Positions 9,320 to 18,788 of a DNA stretch of 64,000 nt are shown piece by piece. The DNA is taken from NCBI GenBank assembly GCA_963750915.1, contig CAVVSF010000011.1, forward strand, positions 248,001-312,000, read 5' to 3'. This stretch comes from DATBJJ01 sp963750915 (GTDB lineage Bacteria > Acidobacteriota > Vicinamibacteria > Vicinamibacterales > 2-12-FULL-66-21). A model generated the notes under the pieces. The model made no database searches. It had not been told where the DNA came from and was given only the letters and a program-made list of their open reading frames with translations. A program made the translations under genes and the position numbers. Each line of letters opens with the position of its first letter. The stretch's first letter is position 1.

Positions 9320-10492
9320 TCAATTCCACGAATCGGGGTAGGTCACGTACGAGCCGTTCAGCTCGGCGATTGACGGGCAGCCGAGGAGCTTGAGCCCTCG
9401 GATGACGTCGTTGCGGAGGATCTGGATGGCGCGTGTGACGCCGGCCTCTCCGCCGGCGGCCAGGCCGTAGGCGTAGGCGCGCCCGACCAGCACGGCGCGC
9501 GCGCCCATGCAGATCGCCTTCAGGATGTCGGTGCCGCGGCGGATGCCGCTGTCCAGCAGCACTTCCGCCTGGCCGTTCACGGCGGCGACGACTTCCGGCA
9601 GCGCCCGCAGCGTCGGATAGACGCAATCGAGCTGGCGGCCGCCGTGGTTCGACACGACGACGGCGTCCGCGCCTTCGTCCACGGCACGCCGCGCATCGTC
9701 GCCAATCATCAGGCCCTTGATGACGAGCGGTCCCTTCCAGATCTGGCGGATCCACTTGAGATCGTCCCAGCACACCGTCGATTTCTCGAGCGCGGCGCCG
9801 ACGTCGGCGTAGCCCATCGGCCCCTCGGGCAGGACGACGTTGGGGAAGTTCATGAGGCCGCCATCCTTGATGAAGGCGGCGAGCCAGCGCGGCCGGGTCA
9901 GGAACTGGTGGACGAAGGGCAGCATCGTCCACGGGTTGCGGGTGAGCAGCTCCTTGGTGCCGTTGCGGAAGTCGCGCTCGCGCAGGCCGGCGACGGCGGT
10001 GTCGATGGTGACGACCAGCGCCGAGCAGCCGGACTTCGAGGCCCGCTCGATGCCGGCAGTCGCGATGTCGCGGCCGCCGACGAGATAGAGCTGATACCAA
10101 ACCGGCCCGGTCGTTCCCGCCTTGACTTCGTCGACGCGGCAGCCCGAGAGGGTCGACAGCGTATACGCCGTCCCCGCCGCGCCGGCCGCCTTGGCCGCCA
10201 TCACTTCGCCGCGCGGGTAGAACATGCGGCTGCTGCCGACCGGCGCCAGGATGAAGGGCAGCGCCAGCTTGTGCCCGAGCACGGTCGTCGAGAGATCGCA
10301 GGCCGCCATCGAGACCGCATTCTTCGGCCGGAACAGCACGTCGTCGAAGATGCGGCAGTTCTCGCGCAGCGTGACTTCGCCATCGGCGCCGCCGTCGATG
10401 TAGTCGAATGCGACGCGCGGCAGGCGGCGCTGGGCCAGGCGCCGCAGATCGGCGATGTTGACGACCTGGGCGGAGTGAACCGATTGAGCCAT
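9320..10492 (-). CDS. FMN-dependent alpha-hydroxyacid oxidase/dehydrogenase (lactate oxidase-like)
   Basis: A 390-residue TIM-barrel flavoenzyme of the lactate/glycolate oxidase family, oxidising an L-2-hydroxyacid to the 2-oxoacid. Visible family features are FDYIDGGADGEVTLREN near the N-terminus, LAPVGSSRMFYPRGE, the flavin lysine in PLVIKGLM and the active-site block SNHGGRQLD (about residue 280) carrying the catalytic His and Arg, followed by LLDSGIRRGTDILKA and GRAYAYGLAAGGEAGV. There is no signal peptide or extra domain, so it is cytoplasmic. The electron acceptor (oxygen or quinone) and chain-length preference cannot be told from sequence. A TACAAT box lies 7 bases before the ATG. Confidence 0.92.
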   Translation of the reverse strand: MAQSVHSAQVVNIADLRRLAQRRLPRVAFDYIDGGADGEVTLRENCRIFDDVLFRPKNAVSMAACDLSTTVLGHKLALPFILAPVGSSRMFYPRGEVMAAKAAGAAGTAYTLSTLSGCRVDEVKAGTTGPVWYQLYLVGGRDIATAGIERASKSGCSALVVTIDTAVAGLRERDFRNGTKELLTRNPWTMLPFVHQFLTRPRWLAAFIKDGGLMNFPNVVLPEGPMGYADVGAALEKSTVCWDDLKWIRQIWKGPLVIKGLMIGDDARRAVDEGADAVVVSNHGGRQLDCVYPTLRALPEVVAAVNGQAEVLLDSGIRRGTDILKAICMGARAVLVGRAYAYGLAAGGEAGVTRAIQILRNDVIRGLKLLGCPSIAELNGSYVTYPDSWN

Positions 10493-10499
10493 TGCCCGG

Positions 10500-10505
10500 A
10501 TTGTA
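10500..10505 (-). promoter_or_regulatory. -10 box TACAAT for the oxidase gene
   Basis: Read on the minus strand, TACAAT lies 7 bases before the ATG ending at 10492, placing the expected transcription start at the start codon. No TTGACA-like -35 is obvious. Confidence 0.5.
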
Positions 10506-10535
10506 GCGTGGGTCGGCGCGCCTGGCGCCGCGCCC

Positions 10536-10541
10536 TATAAT
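10536..10541 (+). promoter_or_regulatory. -10 box TATAAT for the EEP-family gene
   Basis: A perfect TATAAT lies 5 bases before the ATG at 10547, indicating a leaderless transcript. It lies back to back with the oxidase promoter. Confidence 0.6.
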
Positions 10542-10546
10542 CGCGC

Positions 10547-11437
10547 ATGCGCTTTTTCGTCGCCCTCCTGCTGTCCCTCCTGGCCTGCGCCGGACCCGCG
10601 GTGGCCCAGGCGCGCGAGCCGCTGACCGTGATGTCGTTCAACATCCGCTACGGCACCGCGAAGGACGGCGAGAACCACTGGACGGAGCGGCGCCAGATGC
10701 TCTTCGACCTGATCAAGGAACGGGACGCCGACCTGGTCGGCCTCCAGGAGGCCCTGGCGGCGCAGATCGACGAGATCGTCGCGGCAGTGCCCGGTTACGC
10801 GGTGGTCGGCGTCGGGCGCGATGACGCGGCGAAGCGCGGCGAGTTTTCGGCCATCCTCTTCAAGAAGGACCGCTTGCACGTCGCCGAAGCCGGGACGTTC
10901 TGGTTCTCCGACACGCCGCTGGTGCCGGGCTCGAAGTCGTGGGGCAACAACATCACGCGGATCTCGACCTGGGCGCGCTTCGTCGATCTCGACGGTCTCG
11001 CGTTCTATCACTTCAACCTGCATCTCGACCACGAGTCGCAGCCGTCGCGCGAGCAGAGCACGGCGCTGCTGCGCCAGCGCATCTTTGCCCGCACGTTCGC
11101 CGCCGAGCCGGTGGTCGTGACCGGCGACTTCAACGTCGGCGAGAAGAATCCCGCGCTTGCGACGTTGCTCAACCGGCCGCGGCCGGATGCGCCGCCGGCG
11201 TTTGTCGACACCTACCGGGTGCTTCATGCGGACGCGATCGAAGTCGGCACGTTCACCGGCTTCAAGTTCGGGAACACGCAGGGTGAGAAGATCGACTACG
11301 TCCTCGTCCAGCCGGAGACCGAAGTGGTGGCGGCGGAGATCGTCCGCACCAGCAAGGCCAACCGTTACCCGTCGGATCATTTCCCCGTCACCGCCCGCAT
11401 CCGGTTCGCCGCGAAAGTTTCCGGGGCCCGCCCCTGA
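10547..11437 (+). CDS. Secreted endonuclease/exonuclease/phosphatase-family protein
   Basis: A 296-residue exported metal-dependent phosphohydrolase. It has a signal peptide ending near AVAQA (about residue 22). The EEP fold motifs are in order: MSFNIRYGT, the metal-binding Glu in LVGLQEAL, HFNLHLDHES, GDFNVG (about residue 192, Asp/Asn) and the terminal SDHFPV with the catalytic Asp-His. Homologues act on phosphodiesters, sphingomyelin, inositol phosphates or nucleic acids; sequence alone does not choose among them. It stands alone, reading away from the oxidase, with its own -10 box. Confidence 0.85.
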   Translation: MRFFVALLLSLLACAGPAVAQAREPLTVMSFNIRYGTAKDGENHWTERRQMLFDLIKERDADLVGLQEALAAQIDEIVAAVPGYAVVGVGRDDAAKRGEFSAILFKKDRLHVAEAGTFWFSDTPLVPGSKSWGNNITRISTWARFVDLDGLAFYHFNLHLDHESQPSREQSTALLRQRIFARTFAAEPVVVTGDFNVGEKNPALATLLNRPRPDAPPAFVDTYRVLHADAIEVGTFTGFKFGNTQGEKIDYVLVQPETEVVAAEIVRTSKANRYPSDHFPVTARIRFAAKVSGARP

Positions 11438-11581
11438 CTGCCGACCGGCGGCTTACAAAACTGACAGACGCTGACCGATTTGGCGGCTGCTCGAGCGCCA
11501 CCGCGTGCAGGATCGGCCATTTTTCGGGCAAACGCGGCGGATCCGGAGTTGCTTGGCTTCTGCACTCTTCACCCCGCGTCC

Positions 11582-13717
11582 ATGGAGTTTCGCGACTACG
11601 CCGCCAAGGAAACGTCTGGGCTTCTCGGCCGCCTGATCGCCGGCCATACCCAGGCTTCGCTTCAACACCTCAATCTGCTGCGCGACGCGCTTGACGCGAC
11701 CGCCCGGGCCATCGAGGCCGAAACGGCCAGTGCCCAGGCCGAGCAGGAGGTTCAGGAACTGATCCGCCGCCTCAACGCCGCCGCCGGCACCGCGGCGCGG
11801 GCGGCGTCGCAGAAAGTCCAGAAGGAGTCGCAGGCGCTGATCGACGCCGCCAACGACGAGCTGAAAGCCCAGAAGACGGAAACCGAGCGGCTGATGGCGC
11901 AGGCGGCGGCCGCGCGCCAGGATCTGGAGTCGCAGATCGACGCGATCCGCGCCGACCTTCAGCGCGAGACCGAGCGCGCCGAATCGATCGACAAGGACCT
12001 CGATGCGGCAATCGAGGCCCACGCCCAGGTCGACGCCGCCAGGCAAGAGGCCGAGTCGTCGCTGCGCCAGCAGACGCAGGGGCGGGCGGCGGCCGAGAGC
12101 GACCTCGCGGAGTTGCGGTCGCTGCTCGATGAGACCGTCGCCGAAGCCGCCCGGCTGTCATCCGAGATCGACGCCGTTCGCGCCCAGCTCGGCGACGCGC
12201 ACGCGTCGCTGGCGGCGGCGCAGCGCGAGGCGGCCGAGGCGCAGCAGGAGTCGAGCGCCGCGCTCGATTCCGCCAGGCGCGCGATTGACGCCGGACGCGA
12301 ACAGCACGACCGGCTCGCCAACGCGCTCGCCGAGGCCCAGGCCCAGGCCGACATGCTGCGCGCCGACCTCTCCGAAGCCCAGGCCAGCATCGAAGCGCTG
12401 CGCGGCGACGTCGCCCGCGAGACCGAGCGCGCCGATGGCGCCGACCGCGATCTCGACGCCGCCATCGAAGCGCACGCGTCCGTCGATGCCGCCCGCCTCG
12501 AGGCTGAAGAGGCGACGCGGGTCCAGGCCCAGGCCCGTGCCGCGATCGAGAAGGAGCTTGCCGACGTCCGCGCCCAGATCGATGGCGCACTGGCACAGAC
12601 CGGCCGCGCAACGATGCAGCTCGAGGGCGCGCTGGCCGAGAACCGCACGCTGACCGCCGACGTCGCCGCGGCGCAGGCGGAGCTCGAAGCGGCGAGGACC
12701 CAGCGCGAGGCGCTCGCGGCGCAGCTCGAGGCCAGCCGCAACCGCGTCCAGATCCTCGAGCGCAACCAGGGCTCGCACGACGAGAGCCTGCAACGGCTCG
12801 AGCAAGGACTCAACGAGGCGCTGCAGGCCGAAGCCAGCGCCCGCGAGCTCGCCGCCGGCGTCGACGCCGACATCGCCGCGGCCCACGCCGAGCTGGCGGA
12901 CATGCGCAGCAGCGTCGACCGCCTCAACGTCCTCTTCGACGCGTCGATCCATTCGGTCGACGAGCTGGCCGCCGCCTCGACGATGTCGGATCTGCAGGCC
13001 TCGCTCGTCCGCCAGCTGTCGAGCGAGTTCTCGCGCGTGGCGCTGTTCAGGGTCAAGGGCAACCGCCTCGAAGGCGAATACCAGATCGGCTTCGACGACA
13101 CGACAGACGTCTCGAAGATCGTGCTGCCCGTGAACATGGACTCGCTGATTACCCGCGCGGCGTCGTCCGGCGTCGCCGAGCACCTGCAGGGCCACGAGCT
13201 CGACGACAGCAGCCGGGCGCCGTTCGGCGGCACGCCGACGATGGCGATGGCGCTGCCGGTGGTCTTCCAGGGCGAGACGATGTCGGTGATCTACGCCGAT
13301 TCGGACCTGCAGGAGAATGCCTCGCACCACGACGCCAGCGCCGCCTACGCCCGGTTGATGGTGCGGACGACCTGCGTGCTGATGAACCAGCTGTCGCAGG
13401 AGCTGCGCACCCTGAACGAGCTGCGCGAGTACGCCGCGATGCTGCTGCAGGAAGCGGAGGAGATGTACAGCGCCGACGTCGAGACCGGCCGGACCGAAGA
13501 AGAGCGCCGCTCGCGACTCAAGGACACGGTGGAGTGCGCCCGCCAGCTCTACGCCCAGCGCGCCGCGCTCGAGGGCGCGGCCGCCGCCAGCCTGCTCGAC
13601 GATCGCATCGCGGCCGCGATCCAGGCGGAGCCGGCGACGCCGTTCTCGACCGATCTCAGCGCCGTCGTCAGCCTCGAAGAGCTCACCGACGAGTCGCGTC
13701 ACACCGCGGCCTCCTGA
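11582..13717 (+). CDS. Long coiled-coil protein with a GAF-like domain
   Basis: A 711-residue protein. Residues about 35-430 are an almost continuous Ala/Glu/Arg/Gln-rich coiled coil. A GAF-like domain follows (about 440-600; SDLQASLVRQLSSEFSRVAL then ALPVVFQGETMSVIYAD), then a helical tail. The coiled coil holds an internal duplication: blocks around DLDAAIEAHAQVDAARQEAE and DLDAAIEAHASVDAARLEAE sit 150 residues apart. The ATG at 11582 (MEFRDYAAKE) is preferred over longer readings because upstream residues look non-coding. There is no signal peptide or membrane helix. It might be a cytoplasmic sensor or scaffold; its function is not recognised. Confidence 0.75.
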   Translation: MEFRDYAAKETSGLLGRLIAGHTQASLQHLNLLRDALDATARAIEAETASAQAEQEVQELIRRLNAAAGTAARAASQKVQKESQALIDAANDELKAQKTETERLMAQAAAARQDLESQIDAIRADLQRETERAESIDKDLDAAIEAHAQVDAARQEAESSLRQQTQGRAAAESDLAELRSLLDETVAEAARLSSEIDAVRAQLGDAHASLAAAQREAAEAQQESSAALDSARRAIDAGREQHDRLANALAEAQAQADMLRADLSEAQASIEALRGDVARETERADGADRDLDAAIEAHASVDAARLEAEEATRVQAQARAAIEKELADVRAQIDGALAQTGRATMQLEGALAENRTLTADVAAAQAELEAARTQREALAAQLEASRNRVQILERNQGSHDESLQRLEQGLNEALQAEASARELAAGVDADIAAAHAELADMRSSVDRLNVLFDASIHSVDELAAASTMSDLQASLVRQLSSEFSRVALFRVKGNRLEGEYQIGFDDTTDVSKIVLPVNMDSLITRAASSGVAEHLQGHELDDSSRAPFGGTPTMAMALPVVFQGETMSVIYADSDLQENASHHDASAAYARLMVRTTCVLMNQLSQELRTLNELREYAAMLLQEAEEMYSADVETGRTEEERRSRLKDTVECARQLYAQRAALEGAAAASLLDDRIAAAIQAEPATPFSTDLSAVVSLEELTDESRHTAAS

Positions 13718-13760
13718 GCCGCGCGCCGACGCGGCCGCGACAACTCGTCTCAGGGACGGG

Positions 13761-13766
13761 TATTCT
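13761..13766 (+). promoter_or_regulatory. -10-like box TATTCT before the esterase gene
   Basis: TATTCT ends 7 bases before the ATG at 13774, the same spacing as at several other starts in this window. Confidence 0.35.
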
Positions 13767-13773
13767 TGATCGC

Positions 13774-14412
13774 ATGAGCGTTCCGCCCCGCGATCTTCAC
13801 GACGGTCAGCCCGTCCTCCATTTCGGTCCGCCCCTCGAGGGCGCGCGCCTGGCGGTCATCGCCATACACGGCCGCGGCGCCGCCGCCGACGACATGATCG
13901 GCCTGGCCCGCGAACTGCGCCTCGACGACGTCGCGTTCCTGGCGCCGCAGGCGGCGAACAACACCTGGTATCCCTATTCGTTCCTCACGCCGATGGAACG
14001 CAACGAGCCGTGGCTGTCGTCAGCCATCGCGCGCGTCGGTTCCCTGGTCTCGGCGCTGAACGACGATGGCATCGACGCGGCCCGCATCGCCCTGATGGGC
14101 TTCTCGCAAGGCGCGTGTCTGGCACTCGAGTGCGCGGCGCGGAGCCCGCGACGCTATGCGGCGGTGGCTGCCTTGAGCGGTGGTTTGATCGGGCCGCCGG
14201 GAACGCCGCGCGACTACGCAGGATCGCTCGCCGCCACGCCGGTCTTCCTCGGTTGCAGTGATGTCGATCCGCACATTCCGATCGAGCGCGTCCAGGAGTC
14301 GGCGGCAGTGATGAAGGGGATGGGCGCGACGGTCGATCTCCGCATCTACAAAGGGATGGGGCACACCGTGAACGGCGACGAGATCGAGGCCGTTCGCGGC
14401 CTGTTGCGATAG
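13774..14412 (+). CDS. Phospholipase/carboxylesterase-like alpha/beta hydrolase
   Basis: A 212-residue cytoplasmic serine hydrolase of the phospholipase/carboxylesterase family. It has HGRGAAADD as the oxyanion-hole loop, the nucleophile elbow GFSQGA (about residues 109-114), the acid in CSDVDPHIP and the catalytic His in GMGHTV near the C-terminus. Length and motif order match the family (about 200-220 residues). The substrate is probably a short-chain carboxyl or lysophospholipid ester. The start at 13774 is chosen because the upstream open frame has no homology-like sequence. An 11-bp repeat array follows the stop and reaches the end of the convergent small gene. Confidence 0.88.
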   Translation: MSVPPRDLHDGQPVLHFGPPLEGARLAVIAIHGRGAAADDMIGLARELRLDDVAFLAPQAANNTWYPYSFLTPMERNEPWLSSAIARVGSLVSALNDDGIDAARIALMGFSQGACLALECAARSPRRYAAVAALSGGLIGPPGTPRDYAGSLAATPVFLGCSDVDPHIPIERVQESAAVMKGMGATVDLRIYKGMGHTVNGDEIEAVRGLLR

Positions 14413-14413
14413 G

Positions 14414-14444
14414 TTCAGGAAGCCTTCAGGAAACCTCAGGAAGC
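14414..14444. repeat. 11-bp tandem array between convergent stops
   Basis: TTCAGGAAGCC, TTCAGGAAACC and TCAGGAAGC follow each other from two bases after the esterase stop. The array includes the stop codon of the opposing small gene. It resembles in position the 7- and 8-bp arrays elsewhere. Confidence 0.6.
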
Positions 14445-14899
14445 AAAGACGAGCACGGTCAGCGTCGCGAGGAATCCGGCGCCGGCATAGGCACCGACGA
14501 CGAAGGCGCGACCGCGGCGCGAGAGCACGCGCCAGGCCGCCGTCGGGTTGAAACAGAGCGCCAGTCCGCGTCCGAGCAGAATCTCAATCGCCATCATCCG
14601 CCGCCGGAGCAAGAGTATCGCCAGCGGTGCAGATTCGTAAACCCGCCAGAAACGCGGGGTTGGTCTGACCTCGGCAGCTGCGGCGCCGCCAAATGTCTCC
14701 GTCGCGAAGGACTTGATCATCTCGGCAAGGGCCGCACCGTTGGGCGCGATTTGCCATTCATCACGAAGGTGGGATCCGGCGGCCGCTCGAGCGGCACGAC
14801 CTGCTTGAGGCCGTTCACCAGCGCGAGCAGCAGAAACGCCGCGCCAATCCACATCACCGCGTCGACGAGATCCTGAAAGCGAGACTTGCGGAAGTTCAT
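14436..14899 (-). CDS. Small membrane protein, hypothetical, probably frameshifted near 14755
   Basis: The ATG at 14899 starts a frame with a membrane helix (LVDAVMWIGAAFLLLALVNG), which then becomes unlikely after TFVMN. The next frame carries WQIAPNGAALAEMIKSF onward and ends with a second hydrophobic helix (VVGAYAGAGFLATLTVLVFA). One missing base, for example AATTGG read as AATGG, would join them into about 154 residues with helices at both ends. Alternatively these are two overlapping small genes. No family is recognised. It sits between the esterase and the permease and reads against both. Confidence 0.45.
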
Positions 14900-14944
14900 G
14901 CCTTCAGCCTACCGAGGACGGTTCTGCCGGTCCTGAGCGTGGGG

Positions 14945-14950
14945 TAAGCT
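14945..14950 (+). promoter_or_regulatory. -10-like box TAAGCT before the permease
   Basis: TAAGCT lies 7 bases before the ATG at 14958. It is weak alone but fits the recurring spacing. Confidence 0.3.
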
Positions 14951-14957
14951 TTGCGTA

Positions 14958-17442
14958 ATGAACATGCTGAGCGCGACGCTGCAGGACGTCCGCTACGCGG
15001 TCCGGGCGCTGGCCGCAAGCCCCGGTTTCCTCATTGTCGCCGTGCTGTCGCTGGCAATCGGTATCGGCGCCAACGCCGCGATCTTCAGCGTCGCCAGCGC
15101 CCTCCTGCTGCGGCCGCTGCCTTACAAGGACGCGGACCGTCAGCTCATCCTCTGGAACACGTCGCCCGGGCTCGGCATCACCGAAGACTGGTTCTCGACG
15201 GCGCAGTACTTCGACATCAAGCACTCGGTCCGCAGCTTCGAGTCGGTGGCGATCGCGATCGGCGCCAACACGAACCTCACCGGCGACGGCGAGCCGGAGC
15301 GCGTAGGGACGATCCGCGTCTCCTCTAACCTGCTGGCAATGCTCGGCGCGCAGCCGCTCGTCGGCGCCCTGTTCACCGCCGCCGACGACGCGCCGGGCAC
15401 GGGCGGCAAGGCACTGCTGTCGCACGGGACGTGGATGCGCCGCTACGGCGGCCGCGCCGACGTGGTCGGCCGCACGCTGACGCTGAACGGTCAGCCGTAC
15501 GAGGTGATCGGAGTGCTGCCGCCCGCCTTCCAACTGCCGCGCGAGGTCATGCCGACGCTCGGCGTCGTCGAGCAGGCGGAGATCCTGCTGCCGCTGCCGC
15601 TGCCGGCCGACGCGGCGCGGATCCGAAACCGCGAGGACTACAACATCCTCGCGACGCTTGGCTGCGGGCGCGACGGTCGAGCAGGCGCGAGCCGAGCTCG
15701 ACGGACTCACCGCGATCCTGCGGCGGGACCATCCTGATTTCTATCCCGCCAACGGCGGACTGACGTTTCGCGTGCTGCCGCTGCAGGAGCAGGCCGTCGG
15801 GCGTGTCCGTCTCGCGCTCGTCGTGCTGAGCGCGTCGGTGGGATTCGTACTGCTGATCGCGTGCGCCAACGTCGCCAACCTGCTGCTGTCGCGGGCGCTG
15901 GCGCGGCAGAAGGAACTGGCGGTGCGGGCGGCGCTCGGCGCCAGCCGGGGCCGCCTCGCCGGACAGCTGCTGACCGAGAGCATGCTCCTGGCGATCGCCG
16001 GCGGCGTCGTCGGTCTCGCGCTGGCGTTCCTGTGCCTGGTGGCCATTCGCTCGCTCGGGCAGGCGAGCGTCCCGCGCCTGCACGAGATCGGGATGAACTG
16101 GCAGGTGCTGCTGTTCACCCTGGCGGTATCGCTGCTGTCGGGGCTGATCTTCGGTCTCGCGCCGGCGTTGCGGCTGTCGCGGCCGGACGTCTACGCGACG
16201 CTCAAGGATGCCGGTCGCGGCTCGACCGGGACGAGCGCGGTCTGGGGCCGCGGCCGCAATTTGCGCCGGCTGCTGGTGGCGGCCGAGCTCGCCCTGTCCG
16301 TGATGCTGCTCATCGGCGCCGGCCTCCTGATTCGCAGCTTCTCGCATCTCCAGAACGTGCCCCCGGGTTTCACGCCGGGCAACGTGCTGACGCTCGAGCT
16401 GACGATGGCCGGGCGCAAGTACAACGACGCCGACGCGGTGCTGAATACCTACACGCTGCTGTTCGAGCGGCTGTCGGCGCTGCCGGGCGTCACCGGCGCC
16501 GGCGGCATCACGGCGCTGCCGCTGAGCGGCATGATGGCGTGGGGACCGATTACGGTCGAGGGGCGGCCGGTTGCCGCGGGCGAGAAGTTCATCAACTCCG
16601 ACATTCGCGTCGTCGCCGCCGATTACTTCAAGGCGATGAACATCCCGCTGCTGCAAGGGCGGCTGTTCAGCGAGCAGGACACACGCGCCACGCCGCGCGT
16701 CGTCGTCGTCGACGAGCACATGGCCAGCCAGTTGTGGCCGGGGAGCGATCCCATCGGCAAGCGGATCCGGACTGGTGGATTCGACGCCTCGCCTGACACG
16801 CCGTGGATGACCGTCGTCGGCGTCGTCGGCCGCGTCAAGCAGGACGCGCTCGACGCCGATTCGCGGATGGCCTATTACCGCTACCAGGGCCAGTCGCCGT
16901 CGCGGGCGATGAACGTAGTCGTGCGGACGGCCGGATCGCCGTCGGCACTGGCGCCGGACGTCACCCGGGCGATCCGCGGCATCGACCCGGACCTCCCGAT
17001 CTACAGGATGCGGACGATGGGGGAGCGGGTCGAGGCGTCGCTGGCGGAGCGGCGATTCTCGATGCTGCTGCTGGCCTGCTTTGCCGGGCTTGCGCTCGGG
17101 CTCGCCGCCATCGGGATCTACGGGGTGATGTCGTATCTCGTCAGCCAGGGCACGCGCGAGCTCGGTATTCGCCTCGCGCTCGGCGCCGCGCCGAGCCGCC
17201 TGCTGCTGCTCGTGGTTCGCCAGGGCATGACCGTAGCGCTCGCCGGTCTCGTCGTCGGCCTGGCGGGCGCGTTCGTGCTGACGCGCTTCATGAACGCCCT
17301 GCTGTTCGGCGTCCGTGCCACCGACCCGGTGACGTTCATCGTCGTGCCGGCCGTCCTCGGCGTCGTGGCGCTGCTGGCGACCGTCATCCCGGCCCGCCGG
17401 GCCGCCCGCGTCGATCCCCTGATCTCGCTGCGCAGCGAATGA
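14958..17442 (+). CDS. ADOP-type ABC permease (MacB/FtsX family), frameshifted at about 15659
   Basis: An inner-membrane protein of about 827 residues after repair. The MacB-type start (DVRYAVRALAASPGFLIVAVLSLAI, listed here only for its N-terminal helix near residue 25) is followed by a periplasmic MacB_PCD domain, an FtsX four-helix block (about 285-410), a second periplasmic domain (PPGFTPGNVLTLELT) and a final FtsX block ending in PARRAARVDPL. This duplicated layout without an ATPase gene nearby is typical of acidobacterial orphan permeases. The break lies at GCGACGCTTGGCTGCG: removing one base gives TLAAGATVEQARAEL. It heads a run with the amidohydrolase and PQQ-like gene. Substrate is unknown. 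Confidence 0.85.
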
Positions 17443-17489
17443 CCAGGCAGGGCGTGGACGAGGCGCGGTCGCGACTGGAGAGGAGAGAC

Positions 17490-18788
17490 ATGCGCAGGTA
17501 CCTGGCGACGCTTGGAGTCTGCGCGATCGGCGTCGCCGCGGCGGCCTCGATGCGGCCGCAGGCGGCGCCGCAGTCGCAGGCAGCGGCTGGCGTCACCGCT
17601 TACGTCAACGCCCGGATCGTCGACGGAAGCGGCGCGGCGCCAATCGAGCGCGGCGCGCTGGTCGTCGAGAAGGGGATGATTCGCGGCGTCGGCGCGATCG
17701 GCGCGGTGACGATCCCGAAGGACGCGGCGCGGATCGATCTCGCCGGCAAGACGATCGTGCCGGGCTTCATCAATGCCCACGGCCACATCACCGACGTCCG
17801 CGGGCTGAAGGGGAGCCCGGAGTTCTATACCGCCGAGCACATCACCGATCAGCTCGAGCTCTACGCCCGCTACGGCATCACGACAGTCTTCAGCCTCGGC
17901 GGCGACGGCCCGGAGAGCATCAAGGTTCGCGACGCGCACGCGCCAGCGGTGGCGCGGCTGTTCGTTGCCGGACCGGTAGTGTCGGCGGCGACGGCCGACG
18001 CTGCCCGCGCCGCCGTCGATCGCGTCAAGGCGATGAAAGCCGACCTCGTGAAGATTCGCGTCGACGACAACCTTGGCAGCGGCAAGAAGATGCCCGCCGA
18101 GGCCTGGCGCGCCGTCATCACCAGGGCGCACGAGCTCAAGCTCGACGTCGCCGCGCACATCTATTACCTTCAGGACGCCAAGGACATCCTCGCGGCCGGC
18201 GGCGACATGATTGCGCACAGCGTCCGGGATCAGCCGATCGATCGCGCCTTCATCGATCAGTTGAAGTCGCGCGACGTGTGCGTCTGCCCGACGCTGATGC
18301 GGGAAGTGTCGACCTTCGTCTATGAATCGCGCCCGGCGTTCCTCGACGACCCGTTCTTCAGGCGCGACGCCGATCCGGCCGCGGTCGAGGGCGTGCAGAC
18401 GCCGCAGTTCCAGGCGTCCAACCGCACACCGGCGGCGGCCAGCTACAAGGCCAGCCTCGACGTCGCCAAGGCGAACCTCAAACAGTTGAAGGACGCCGGT
18501 GTCCGCATCGCCATGGGGACCGACAGCGGACCTGCGGCGCGGTTCCAGGGCTTCTTCGAGCATCTCGAGCTCGAGCAGATGGTGTCCGCCGGCTTGACGC
18601 CGATGCAGGCGATCGTGTCGGCCACTGCTGACGCGGCGCGCTGCATGAAGGTGGCCGATCGCATCGGCACGCTGAAAACCGGTCTCGAGGCCGACTTCCT
18701 CGTCCTCGGCAGCAATCCGCTCGACGACATCCGCAACACCCGGTCGCTCGAGTCCGTGTGGATCCACGGCGTGCGGGTCAACCGCTGA
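17490..18788 (+). CDS. Secreted metal-dependent amidohydrolase
   Basis: A 432-residue exported hydrolase of the imidazolonepropionase/prolidase-like amidohydrolase group. It has a signal peptide (MRRYLATLGVCAIGVAAAAS), the N-terminal metal ligands in GFINAHGHI (HxH), a Lys-containing strand (DLVKIRVDD), His in DVAAHIYYL and MIAHSVRD, and the final metal Asp in MGTDSG. The ATG at 17490 follows an AGGAG at 17481-17485 and gives a clean signal peptide. The alternative ATG at 17439 overlaps the permease stop. Family members cleave cyclic amides or Xaa-Pro dipeptides; the substrate here is unknown. Its stop overlaps the next ATG by one base. Confidence 0.85.
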   Translation: MRRYLATLGVCAIGVAAAASMRPQAAPQSQAAAGVTAYVNARIVDGSGAAPIERGALVVEKGMIRGVGAIGAVTIPKDAARIDLAGKTIVPGFINAHGHITDVRGLKGSPEFYTAEHITDQLELYARYGITTVFSLGGDGPESIKVRDAHAPAVARLFVAGPVVSAATADAARAAVDRVKAMKADLVKIRVDDNLGSGKKMPAEAWRAVITRAHELKLDVAAHIYYLQDAKDILAAGGDMIAHSVRDQPIDRAFIDQLKSRDVCVCPTLMREVSTFVYESRPAFLDDPFFRRDADPAAVEGVQTPQFQASNRTPAAASYKASLDVAKANLKQLKDAGVRIAMGTDSGPAARFQGFFEHLELEQMVSAGLTPMQAIVSATADAARCMKVADRIGTLKTGLEADFLVLGSNPLDDIRNTRSLESVWIHGVRVNR

